Source: Pseudoalteromonas luteoviolacea | GTDB taxonomy: Bacteria > Pseudomonadota > Gammaproteobacteria > Enterobacterales > Alteromonadaceae | NCBI RefSeq assembly: GCF_018100925.1 | Contig: NZ_JAGJEH010000004.1 | Coordinates: 186,001-250,000, forward strand | Length of the DNA stretch: 64,000 nt | Reading direction: 5' to 3' | Shown here: one piece after another, positions 8,995 through 16,655 of the stretch | Layout: every line of letters starts with the position of its first letter | Numbering within the stretch: position 1 is the first letter of the stretch | The notes under the pieces: generated by a model | Database searches by the model: none | Seen by the model: the letters and a program-made list of their open reading frames with translations, nothing else | What the model was told of the DNA's origin: nothing | Translations under genes and position numbers: made by a program

Positions 8995-9639
8995 ATTAAC
9001 ATCCGAGATTTATGGCTCTGTTAACAACTCTAGACCCTATAACTCAATCTGGCTAATAATACGTAATATCACAATAAAATTGGTTATTCCCCCACTTGTA
9101 TAAACCCGTTAAACCATGAAAAAAAATCAAGCTAACCGCTAATCAACACTGCGTTCCATAGTTTTCGATTGGACACAACCCGCTCCCAGATATCAAGCTA
9201 TGACCTAACAACAAAATGACCAATGAATTTACATAGCAACGCCAGTAGATTCCAACTCTAAAAACAAATAGTTGTAGATCAATGTGATCACCGCCCTACT
9301 ATTATTACTTCTTTCAGTATCGAATCTACTTAAGCCGAAATGATAGGTCAATGTGGAAACCACCACTGTTCTGAAAAAGTATAATCGCCAATACAACAAG
9401 CCAAATAGCTCCACTAGCAGCAGGCTCTGAGGCGTGGCTCTCCAGACTCGCTCAAAAGGCAATCACGCATCCACCGTACAATGCAGTATATGTGTATATC
9501 AATATTTAAATTATCAATCACTTTATGGAAGGATAAGTACTAAAAATTCTGTCACCCAGTCACAATAGGTCAGAAGTCATTGGAAATGGAAACTATACAA
9601 GCTGCGAACAATTACGTCACAGCCTGCGTAATTACATCA
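8995..9639. other. 645-base spacer without a supported gene
   Basis: An open frame on the minus strand (9229-9462, 77 codons) begins abruptly and encodes a hydrophobic stretch (LLLVELFGLLYWRLYFF). A second frame across the same DNA gives EPAASGAIWLVVLAIILF after a stop. Neither has a ribosome site or a family I recognise. It may be a decayed gene end. The promoter of the globin gene lies at the left side of this spacer. Confidence 0.45.
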
Positions 9640-10227
9640 CTATTTTTTTCTAGAATAAAAATTGGCGAATATGAAATCGCGTTCTTCAATGCTTGCATGA
9701 CAGTTTGAACACATTTGTTTTATCATTGGTTCACTGCCTTTCCCAGCCAAAACAATATTACCTTCTTTGTCAAATTGAACGTACTCCCAATCACCAAACC
9801 CTTTAGAATAACCTTTTTCTCGTTTAATCATCATCGTAATAGTTAAGGCATCATGCGGTGCCCCAGATACAGATGAAAAGTTCTCCTTCAAAACAATGGT
9901 ACCTGGACTGTAGGCCTTAAAGTTTGGCTCTGCTATTTCGTCTTCATCCTCTTCTTCATCATAATCTTGATAATACCTTAAGTATTCTAAATAGTTTTGC
10001 TCATATACTTTCGCCTCTTTATTTAGAAATACAACAATAAACTGCTGCCAGTGAAGGCCTGAATGCTCAAAGCCCGTCATACGATGCCACTTTGTTCGAT
10101 AATCCTTCAAAGCATCTTTGTATTTATCTGGTATTTTAAACGGGTACACATTAAATGGATCTGCCGCCGATACAGAAAAGGCATTAATACTGAGTAACAG
10201 ACAAAGCATTTGTATAGTTCGAGTCAT
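9640..10227 (-). CDS. Exported cytochrome P460-like c-type haem protein
   Basis: A 195-residue exported protein with signal peptide (MTRTIQMLCLLLSINAFSVSA). One covalent haem site, CSNCH (Cys173, Cys176, His177), sits near the C-terminus, as in cytochrome P460 and cytochrome c'-beta. The preceding beta-fold segments match that family: YRTKWHRMTG, HSGLHWQQFIVVFLNKEA, PGTIVLKENF, TMMIKREKGYS and GDWEYVQFDKEG. P460 proteins oxidise hydroxylamine or bind NO; the substrate here is unknown. An acidic insert (DYDEEEDEDEIAE, about 88-100) is unusual. It is the last gene of a three-gene leftward operon with the cupredoxin (10-base gap) and the MauG-like peroxidase. Confidence 0.82.
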   Translation of the reverse strand: MTRTIQMLCLLLSINAFSVSAADPFNVYPFKIPDKYKDALKDYRTKWHRMTGFEHSGLHWQQFIVVFLNKEAKVYEQNYLEYLRYYQDYDEEEDEDEIAEPNFKAYSPGTIVLKENFSSVSGAPHDALTITMMIKREKGYSKGFGDWEYVQFDKEGNIVLAGKGSEPMIKQMCSNCHASIEERDFIFANFYSRKK

Positions 10228-10237
10228 TGATGGCTCC

Positions 10238-10846
10238 CTAATTTAGAGCAAGCTTTAATGTCGCACGTTTTTTACCTTTATACATCACATCAACACTCGT
10301 CTCTTGTCCCTTTGCCAACTTTAGCTCGACAGGGTCATACTTGGGGATTTGAAGCACAAATTCAGTATGAGAGCCAACGTCTAGTTTAATTGGGTATACC
10401 TTTTGCTTTTTTGTAAAAGGCAGCACCTGATAGGCATCCGAGTTTACATTCGCAATATAGCTGCGCATTTTAGGGTGAATTTTACAGCCAATTCTGGTCA
10501 ACGTATTTTCTGACCAATCAGCTGACACCTTAGTCGTCTGCCCATGGTTCATAAGCCCAACGTCAAACTTAACGCCTGAATTAGGGTCATTAGCAAAAAT
10601 GTTATGCTGAAATTCGTCGGAATTTTTAAACGTAATTTCTCCATTTTTTCCAATAACTACCGCTTTTTTATCGAACACTTTATTGGACTGGTCCAACTCT
10701 GCAACGCTTGGCCCCTTACCACCTTTCGCATAGACTAAACCGACAAATGAAGGGCGTTTAACAAACTCTAACTCCCCGGTTAAAACCGCCGCTTCGGCAG
10801 AAAATATCGAACATAGCCCTATACTTATTAACATATATTTTTTCAT
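10238..10846 (-). CDS. Exported cupredoxin (type 1 copper protein)
   Basis: A periplasmic blue-copper-like protein of 202 residues. ATG 10846 is chosen because AAGGAG lies 5 bases upstream; a GTG at 10852 would overlap that site. A signal peptide ends near AEAAV. The four expected copper ligands are visible: His81 in EFQHNIFAND, and Cys121, His124 and Met127 in IGCKIHPKM, the C-x2-H-x2-M spacing. The GEITFKNSDEFQHN strand is typical of the plastocyanin/azurin fold. About 65 C-terminal residues beyond the copper loop form an extra beta-rich extension. It lies between a MauG-like peroxidase (9-base gap) and a P460-like protein, so it probably carries electrons between them (inference). Confidence 0.85.
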   Translation of the reverse strand: MKKYMLISIGLCSIFSAEAAVLTGELEFVKRPSFVGLVYAKGGKGPSVAELDQSNKVFDKKAVVIGKNGEITFKNSDEFQHNIFANDPNSGVKFDVGLMNHGQTTKVSADWSENTLTRIGCKIHPKMRSYIANVNSDAYQVLPFTKKQKVYPIKLDVGSHTEFVLQIPKYDPVELKLAKGQETSVDVMYKGKKRATLKLALN

Positions 10847-10855
10847 GGCCACTCC

Positions 10856-11848
10856 TTAGTTTGGTAATTGGGGACGGGTGATGACAACCGGATCTGTTAA
10901 AGCCGCCATAAATGCAATGAGATCCGCTTTTTCCTGTGGATTTAAATTAAGCGGTACAATCAAAGGGCTAACATTTTTCACGTTTACCGCACCTTTGTCA
11001 TAGTGTTCAACAACCTCTTCTAGGCTAGCCAAAGAACCGTCGTGCATATAAGGCGCACTCATGATGATGTTTCTGAGCCCAGGAGTTTTAAATGCACCTT
11101 TTAACTTACTATTTGGATCTACAGCAAAGCGACCATCGTCATTGTCTTCAATGCCTATGTTATGAAAACTGTCGTCAGTAAAGTTCGCACCATCATGACA
11201 CTTGACACATCTAGCCTTACCTACGAATAGCTTGAGCCCCCTAATTGCTGAATGCGACATCGCCTCTCTTTGACCAGCGAGGTATTTATCAAATGCCGAG
11301 TCGTCACTAATAATAGTCATTTCAAATGCCGCGATTGCTCGGCCAATATTTTCAAATGTTAAGGCTCCATATACCTCTTTGAATTCTTTTTTGTAAAACG
11401 CTACTTTTTCTAATCTCTGTAGCGCCTCTTTCGGTGTCATTTGCATTTCAACATCAGAAACTATCGGTCCTAAAGCTTGTTCTTCGAGGCTTTTTGCCCT
11501 GCCATCCCAGAAAAAAATAGATGACCAAGCTAGGTTGTAAAGATGAGGTGCGTTGCGCCCCAAAATATCCCCACCGCTTCCAATGCCTTTTGCTAAACCA
11601 TCACTAAAACCCAACTCAGGGTTGTGACAAGTTGCACATGACTGGTTTTGGTGTTTTGACAATCTGTTGTCAAAAAATAGCATTTTACCGAGATTTACCT
11701 CTCTCTCGCTGGGCTCTTCATCGTCGATATATTCTATGTCGTCAATATCCGGTGTTGCCAAATTACCATATGCGGGTGAATCCACCGCCCACGCTCCCGA
11801 ACAAAGCGTCAGAGCACAAGAAAATAAAAGCCATTTGTTACAATCCAT
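10856..11848 (-). CDS. MauG/cytochrome c peroxidase-like dihaem enzyme
   Basis: Exported dihaem c-type protein of 330 residues in the bacterial cytochrome c peroxidase/MauG family. ATG 11848 is preferred; the longer frame would use a TTG at 11869. GGGGGC lies upstream of the ATG. The signal peptide is MDCNKWLLFSCALTLCSGAWA. Haem motifs are CATCH (Cys71, Cys74, His75, in SCATCHNPELGF) and CVKCHDG (Cys214, Cys217, His218). Other signatures are LGKMLFFDNRLS, GRNAPHLYNLAW, FFWDGRAKSLEEQ and APYMHDGSLASLEEV. It leads a three-gene operon. Either hydrogen peroxide reduction or MauG-type oxidation of a protein partner is possible. Confidence 0.9.
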   Translation of the reverse strand: MDCNKWLLFSCALTLCSGAWAVDSPAYGNLATPDIDDIEYIDDEEPSEREVNLGKMLFFDNRLSKHQNQSCATCHNPELGFSDGLAKGIGSGGDILGRNAPHLYNLAWSSIFFWDGRAKSLEEQALGPIVSDVEMQMTPKEALQRLEKVAFYKKEFKEVYGALTFENIGRAIAAFEMTIISDDSAFDKYLAGQREAMSHSAIRGLKLFVGKARCVKCHDGANFTDDSFHNIGIEDNDDGRFAVDPNSKLKGAFKTPGLRNIIMSAPYMHDGSLASLEEVVEHYDKGAVNVKNVSPLIVPLNLNPQEKADLIAFMAALTDPVVITRPQLPN

Positions 11849-12041
11849 TATCAGCCCCCAAGTAATCAATAATCATTTGTAAATATTTAGATATAAACTT
11901 TGACCTTACCGAAGGATTGACTATATTTTTCAATAAATCAAAAAATTAGTAGCTTTTAATAAAAGTTTATTAAATCCAAGCAAGTAGGTACAAACACCAA
12001 AGTACCTTGCTACTAAAATAAATCAGAGCTCATAGCAAAAT

Positions 12042-14459
12042 ATGAAAATTTCTCGTTTCGTTCCAGGCATTGCTGCGCAAATGTTACTGGCTTTTGGTGT
12101 GATTACATCATTAGGCATTTTTAGTAACTTTTTTGTTTACTTGAGCACAGGTACATTGGCTAGCAACTTCACTCAAGTATCGTCAGTGTCGATCCCACTG
12201 GTGAATGTCAATTCTGATCTAAAAATGAAAATCCTCGATTCATTAATTGCACTTGAAGAGCAAATTATTACAGGTAGTAATGTACAAGCACGTAATATTG
12301 CAGTTGCGAGAAGAGAGAATGCATGGGAAGACATAGAGCGAAACTTTTCACAACTGAGCCAACTTGCAAACCAAACAGGGTTTAGCGAGGATAAGTTACG
12401 CGTCATCCAATCAAATCTAAAGCGGCTTAAACAAGAACAACAAATTACTTCCAACATCGCAAACACGCTTGAGAACGAGCCAGCGGTTAAGCTACTGGTT
12501 ACACAGGCTATCCCGCTTGCTGAGTCCATGGTGCAGTTACTAGCACAAATGATCGAAATTGAAAGTGAACAAGATTTGGATGAAGACCGCATTGAGCTGT
12601 TCAAATTGTTAGTCGATTCTGAAGTCAGTTTTGCCACTGCCATTTCAGAGCTGCGGGCTTTTTTATTGACTCGCGAACAAAAGAACATAGATGGATTTGA
12701 TCAAGCTTGGTTTAAAAATAGTGATGCGTTTGTATCTATCCTAGATGACTTCGAAGACTTATTTACCGATGAGCAATTAGACTATTGGAGTTCGTACAGT
12801 GAAGAGCGGGAAAAACTCGCCCCTATCACCATACAAGCCTTTGAAAAACAAGCCAGTGAAGAAGCCAATTTCGCCACTCACCACCTCAGCACAACAATAA
12901 AACCGTTGACAGAAACTATTTTCAGTGAACTGCAAGAAATGAACGAGCACGTAGAGTTTGTCACCAAGCAAGGCATTGATGACACACAACATGCGCTCTC
13001 CAATATGCTTGTTGTACTGGCGATCAGCTCTATCCTCACAATCATAATAGCCAGTGTGATCAGCGTGATGTTCAGCAGCAAGCTCAAAAACCGGGTTAAA
13101 TCTTTGTTGACAAGAGCGAAAAACATATCTGTGGGTGATTTTAAAACACAACAATCGTATTTTGTTATTCGTTCAGATGATGAGCTAAACCAGCTGTCGG
13201 AAAGTTTTAACCACATGACGCTCTCTCTGTCCTCGACCATTGCGACAGTAAGGCGCCAATCTAGACAAGTTGGCCACTCGGCTCACCAAGTAGCTGCAAT
13301 TGCGACAGAAATCAGCACTGTTGCCAAAAATGAGAACGCGAGTTATTCAGAAGTAATGCGCGTAATAGAGTCATTTATGGATTTGTTAGTTGAATCTGGG
13401 CAAGCTATTGAACAAAGCCAAGGAGTCTTAGAGCAAGCCAAAACAGAAGCTGACACAGGCATACAAGCGGTAGAGAGCAATCTCAATGAAATGGCAAAAA
13501 CAGTTGAGGTCGTTACCCTTGCTTCTGAAGGCGTGGAAGAGCTCAAAGCTGCGAGTGAAGAAATTGAATCAGTGACTGACGCCATCTCAACGGTCGCAGA
13601 TCAAACCGCGCTGATAGCGCTTAATGCCGCAATTGAAGCTGCGAGAGCTGGTGAACAAGGCAGAGGCTTTGCAGTTGTTGCAGACGAAGTGAGAAACTTA
13701 GCACAGAGAACAGCCAACTCTACAGACGAAATTAGAACTGTGATCTCTCAACTAACTAACAAAGTGGGTGATGTGATCAGGTTAATGTCGGATATCATTC
13801 ATCAAGTGGATGTCAGTAAAATGCGTTCAGATGAAAGCGGTCAGGCGCTTAGAGCGATGACAAACACAATTGATTCTATTATTTCTGCAAATGACCAAAT
13901 TGCACAACGTTCTAATGAACAAAGCAATCAGATGCACGAAATGCAACACAAACTACAGCACCTGTTCTCATCACTGCAGCAAAACGCTGAAAAAGCACAG
14001 ATGGTTTCCATGATTGGGGCCGACTTATATCAGACATCAGAACTTGTAAACAACCTAATGGATAGTTTCCATTTTGACGAAGATAAAGATGCCATTAAAA
14101 AGCGACACGAGAAAAGGCGCTCAGACAGATTGGAAGCAAAAATTAAGATCCAACTCATCGCACAAGACATATCGTATTCTACCATCACTAGGGAGCTAAG
14201 CTGTGTAGGCTGTGGTGTCACTCTAAGCAAACAATTAAATCAAGAGTTAGACATTGATGCAAATTTAACCTTGGTAATGTATCTCCCCAAAAAGAATTAC
14301 AAAGAGTATATGGATCAAACACCTATGAAGATATCCGCACGTGTGGTAAGGAAAGAGGAAAAGAATCAGGAATATACTTACTACGGTATGGAGTTCGTGA
14401 TTGAAAATGAAGAGAGACGTGGCAAGTTGTCAGAACTATATGAGTTTTTTGATCAGTGA
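12042..14459 (+). CDS. Methyl-accepting chemotaxis protein with C-terminal PilZ domain
   Basis: Chemoreceptor of 805 residues. A transmembrane segment lies at about 10-32, followed by a ~290-residue helical periplasmic sensor. A second membrane segment is at about 320-345 ([18 protein letters not shown]), then a HAMP domain. The signalling hairpin tip reads [20 protein letters not shown] with [12 protein letters not shown]. After about residue 683 a PilZ domain begins: RRSDR supplies the RxxxR arginines and ELSCVGCGV stands where D/NxSxxG is expected. PilZ domains bind cyclic di-GMP, so chemotaxis output may be tuned by it, as reported for Azospirillum Tlp1. No CheW/CheA gene is near. Confidence 0.9.
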   Translation: MKISRFVPGIAAQMLLAFGVITSLGIFSNFFVYLSTGTLASNFTQVSSVSIPLVNVNSDLKMKILDSLIALEEQIITGSNVQARNIAVARRENAWEDIERNFSQLSQLANQTGFSEDKLRVIQSNLKRLKQEQQITSNIANTLENEPAVKLLVTQAIPLAESMVQLLAQMIEIESEQDLDEDRIELFKLLVDSEVSFATAISELRAFLLTREQKNIDGFDQAWFKNSDAFVSILDDFEDLFTDEQLDYWSSYSEEREKLAPITIQAFEKQASEEANFATHHLSTTIKPLTETIFSELQEMNEHVEFVTKQGIDDTQHALSNMLVVLAISSILTIIIASVISVMFSSKLKNRVKSLLTRAKNISVGDFKTQQSYFVIRSDDELNQLSESFNHMTLSLSSTIATVRRQSRQVGHSAHQVAAIATEISTVAKNENASYSEVMRVIESFMDLLVESGQAIEQSQGVLEQAKTEADTGIQAVESNLNEMAKTVEVVTLASEGVEELKAASEEIESVTDAISTVADQTALIALNAAIEAARAGEQGRGFAVVADEVRNLAQRTANSTDEIRTVISQLTNKVGDVIRLMSDIIHQVDVSKMRSDESGQALRAMTNTIDSIISANDQIAQRSNEQSNQMHEMQHKLQHLFSSLQQNAEKAQMVSMIGADLYQTSELVNNLMDSFHFDEDKDAIKKRHEKRRSDRLEAKIKIQLIAQDISYSTITRELSCVGCGVTLSKQLNQELDIDANLTLVMYLPKKNYKEYMDQTPMKISARVVRKEEKNQEYTYYGMEFVIENEERRGKLSELYEFFDQ

Positions 14460-14470
14460 TAATAGAATAA

Positions 14471-14501
14471 GTATGCTCAGCGCTTACTGAGCATACTACT
14501 T
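14471..14501. terminator. Bidirectional hairpin between chemoreceptor and fklB
   Basis: A 10-bp perfect stem (GTATGCTCAG / CTGAGCATAC, 14471-14496) with a 6-base loop is followed on the plus strand by ACTTTT and on the minus strand by a T/A-rich stretch. It probably ends both convergent genes. Confidence 0.75.
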
Positions 14502-14517
14502 TTCAAGACAACCTAAC

Positions 14518-15135
14518 TTATAGGATCTCTAGAAGCTCAACATCAAAGATAAGTGTTGAGTAAGGTGCGATTGATGCACCTGCGCCACGCTCACCGTATG
14601 CTAGGTCGTGTGGAATGTATAGACGTAGCTTAGAGCCAGCAGTCATAAGCTGTAGTGCTTCAGTCCAACCTTTGATAACACCATTTACTGGGAACTCAGC
14701 AGGTTGACCACGGTCATATGAGCTATCAAATACTGTACCGTTGATCAATGTACCGTGATAGTGAACACGAACTGTTGAATCTGCAACTGGCTTGTCGCCT
14801 TCACCTGTAGTAATCACTTCGTACTGTAGACCTGACTCAGTCACTGTCACTTCTGCACGCTTTGCATTTTCTTCTAAGAAAGCAGTGCCTTCAGCCGCTA
14901 GTACTTTTGCTTCTTCTTCACGACGAGCTTGGATTTCGCCATTGATCTTTTCGAAAGCAGCTTGGATCTCAGGGATCTCAACGCGGAACTCACCGCCTGT
15001 GTATGCGTCTTTCATACCTTCAAAAACTGCATTTAAGTCTAGACCTTCGAAAGGGTTAGCTTTTAACTGCTCGCCCATCTGTAGACCAATACCGTAGCTC
15101 GCTTTACCAGCGTCTGTGTTGAATAAATCTGACAT
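14518..15135 (-). CDS. fklB: FKBP-type peptidyl-prolyl isomerase FklB
   Basis: Proline cis-trans isomerase of 205 residues, the size of FklB (FKBP22). The N-terminal dimerisation helices (YGIGLQMGEQLKANPFEGLD, about 14-33, to residue 90) are followed by the FKBP domain. VRVHYHGTLINGTVFDSSYD, VIKGWTEALQLM and IPHDLAYGERGAG all match active-site strands of the family. There is no signal peptide, so it is cytoplasmic, unlike FkpA. It is a single gene with its own promoter region. Confidence 0.95.
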   Translation of the reverse strand: MSDLFNTDAGKASYGIGLQMGEQLKANPFEGLDLNAVFEGMKDAYTGGEFRVEIPEIQAAFEKINGEIQARREEEAKVLAAEGTAFLEENAKRAEVTVTESGLQYEVITTGEGDKPVADSTVRVHYHGTLINGTVFDSSYDRGQPAEFPVNGVIKGWTEALQLMTAGSKLRLYIPHDLAYGERGAGASIAPYSTLIFDVELLEIL

Positions 15136-15237
15136 ATAAATTCACTTTATTTATCATTTTAAAAGGACGCGCAGTTTAGCACAGAGAAAGGATAACTTAT
15201 AGGGCGCAAAGAAAATACACGCCCTATAAACTACTTA

Positions 15238-15606
15238 TCATGAGTTAGTATCAAAATTTTTTGATTTTAGTTCTTTAACTAAGAATGTCGCAAACGGGAG
15301 AGATAACACTAAACCTATAATCAGCTCATAGCTGTAACCAGCAAGTTTGTCGCCAAAGAAGACCCCAAAACCAATCACACCAAATAATGAAATAACAATT
15401 GATGCTAAAAATGGCCATAGCTTTTCATATTTCGTAATGAGATGTCCAATCAGCGCATTAAATAGAAACGTATATAAAAGTGTTTGCCAAAGTGTCGGTT
15501 CAGACTGGCCATCAATTGACATTATCACTGCCATTTGCAGACCACTTAAATAGAAAAAACTAAAGACAATCCATAACGAGCAATGTTTAACAACATCTTG
15601 AGCCAT
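15238..15606 (-). CDS. Small inner-membrane protein, four predicted helices
   Basis: Unrecognised 122-residue protein with about four hydrophobic segments (CSLWIVFSFFYLSGLQMAVI, LLYTFLFNALIGHLI, FLASIVISLFGVIGFGVFF, YELIIGLVLSLPFATFLV). The short polar tail is probably cytoplasmic. It lies just downstream of tRNA-Ser on the same strand but beyond that gene's terminator, so it has its own start (AGGAG at about 15615). No function is proposed. Confidence 0.65.
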   Translation of the reverse strand: MAQDVVKHCSLWIVFSFFYLSGLQMAVIMSIDGQSEPTLWQTLLYTFLFNALIGHLITKYEKLWPFLASIVISLFGVIGFGVFFGDKLAGYSYELIIGLVLSLPFATFLVKELKSKNFDTNS

Positions 15607-15620
15607 TGAACTCTCCTAAC

Positions 15621-15646
15621 GAAAAAAACCGCCGTTAGGCGGTTTT
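15621..15646 (-). terminator. Intrinsic terminator of tRNA-Ser
   Basis: Stem AAAACCGCC (15625-15633) / GGCGGTTTT (15638-15646) with loop GTTA. Read leftward it ends in a run of seven T, directly after the tRNA 3' end. Confidence 0.88.
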
Positions 15647-15656
15647 GGGAATGAGG

Positions 15657-15747
15657 TGGCGGAGAGATAGGGATTTGAACCCTAGATACGCTATTAACGT
15701 ATGCCGGTTTTCAAGACCGGTGCTTTCAACCACTCAGCCATCTCTCC
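15657..15747 (-). tRNA. tRNA-Ser (anticodon UGA)
   Basis: The 7-bp acceptor stem pairs GGAGAGA (5') with TCTCTCC (3'), followed by discriminator G and an encoded CCA. The anticodon stem CCGGT/ACCGG encloses loop CTTGAAA, giving anticodon TGA. A long variable arm (ATACGTTAATAGCGTAT region) and the T-arm GGGTTCAAATCCC are present, as expected of a type II serine tRNA. It is 91 nt including CCA. Confidence 0.97.
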
Positions 15748-15831
15748 GTTGTTGGCGCGAATATTAATGGCTATTCATAAATATGTAAAGTACTTTTTTG
15801 AACTTTTGACAATTATTATATAATACCGAAT

Positions 15832-16203
15832 TTAGTAATATTGTTTTGGACGTCGTGCCAAGAAAGCACAGACAATGCTCACTAATACGATACACAGAAA
15901 CACAGCACCAGAGTCAATTGCAATATGGATTAGTTTTTCCCAACTATTGAACTTTTCTGCCATGAGTGGAATAACCGAAATAGATGCAACCACCATGAAA
16001 ATTTTTAATGCAGCGAAGAAATCAAAACGCCGATTAAAGTTCATCCACGTGGTAATCATAACAAGTAGTAAAACAGGCGATGATAACGACACCCAAGCGT
16101 TGCTAACATATATGAGTAAATAGTGGCAAATGATACACCCGAGTACACCCCATGTGATCCACACCCACCAATTTTCTCGTCGCTTTAGAAACAAATCTCC
16201 CAT
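15832..16203 (-). CDS. Small inner-membrane protein, unknown
   Basis: Unrecognised 123-residue protein with about four transmembrane stretches (WVWITWGVLGCIICHYLLIY, VSLSSPVLLLVMITTW, LKIFMVVASISVIPLMA, GAVFLCIVLVSIVCAFLA) and a basic tail ending RRPKQYY. The MGDLFLKRRENWW start fits a short cytoplasmic N-terminus. It lies alone between tRNA-Ser and a Fur-controlled receptor gene. It may be of similar character to the 122-residue protein on the other side of the tRNA, but I see no clear homology. Confidence 0.6.
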   Translation of the reverse strand: MGDLFLKRRENWWVWITWGVLGCIICHYLLIYVSNAWVSLSSPVLLLVMITTWMNFNRRFDFFAALKIFMVVASISVIPLMAEKFNSWEKLIHIAIDSGAVFLCIVLVSIVCAFLARRPKQYY

Positions 16204-16529
16204 AACCCATCTTCTTATATTTATTCACAGGTAACAAACTAGGTACATCTATACTAAGAATTACTAGACTAACAAACACAGTTTAAAAAACAACCAGCAC
16301 ACGAAGAATTATTTCACTCATCAGTATTAAGGTTTTTGTAAGGGTTATAAGAATGGACAAAACTTAATTAGAAATTACTTTTTGGACAGAAATTACTTCG
16401 CCGATAACCATAGACTCTATAAAGAAAACAAAATTTAAGTAAAACCTCCCTATTCCATTAAAAACTTAATATATGGCAATTTTTCAAGTTGTTATATCTA
16501 AATCAGCTTGACTTCACAATACCCATAAC

Positions 16530-16548
16530 GATAATGCAAACCATTATC
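16530..16548. promoter_or_regulatory. Fur box upstream of siderophore receptor
   Basis: GATAATG-CAAAC-CATTATC is a perfect 7-bp inverted repeat, matching the 19-bp Fur consensus GATAATGATAATCATTATC at 16 of 19 positions. It lies 107 bases before the receptor ATG. The rest of the 452-base spacer (16204-16655) is AT-rich and holds no supported gene. Repression by ferric-uptake regulator when iron is plentiful is expected. Confidence 0.88.
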
Positions 16549-16655
16549 AGTTAACACCATATTTGGTACAAGCGTATGGACCGCATATTCCTTAACTGAC
16601 TTCAGTTGCACCATTTATTGGTGTGACATTCACTTGTTCTTCTGGATAGGATTTT

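Noticed and set aside
9229..9462. 77-codon hydrophobic open frame on the minus strand between globin and P460-like genes
   Set aside because: No ribosome-binding site and no recognised family. An alternative frame over the same DNA is equally hydrophobic. It may be a decayed gene end, but the sequence does not show what gene.
15657..15747. tRNA-Ser as a possible integration site of a genomic island
   Set aside because: No integrase, no direct repeat of the tRNA 3' end, and flanking genes show no change of character.
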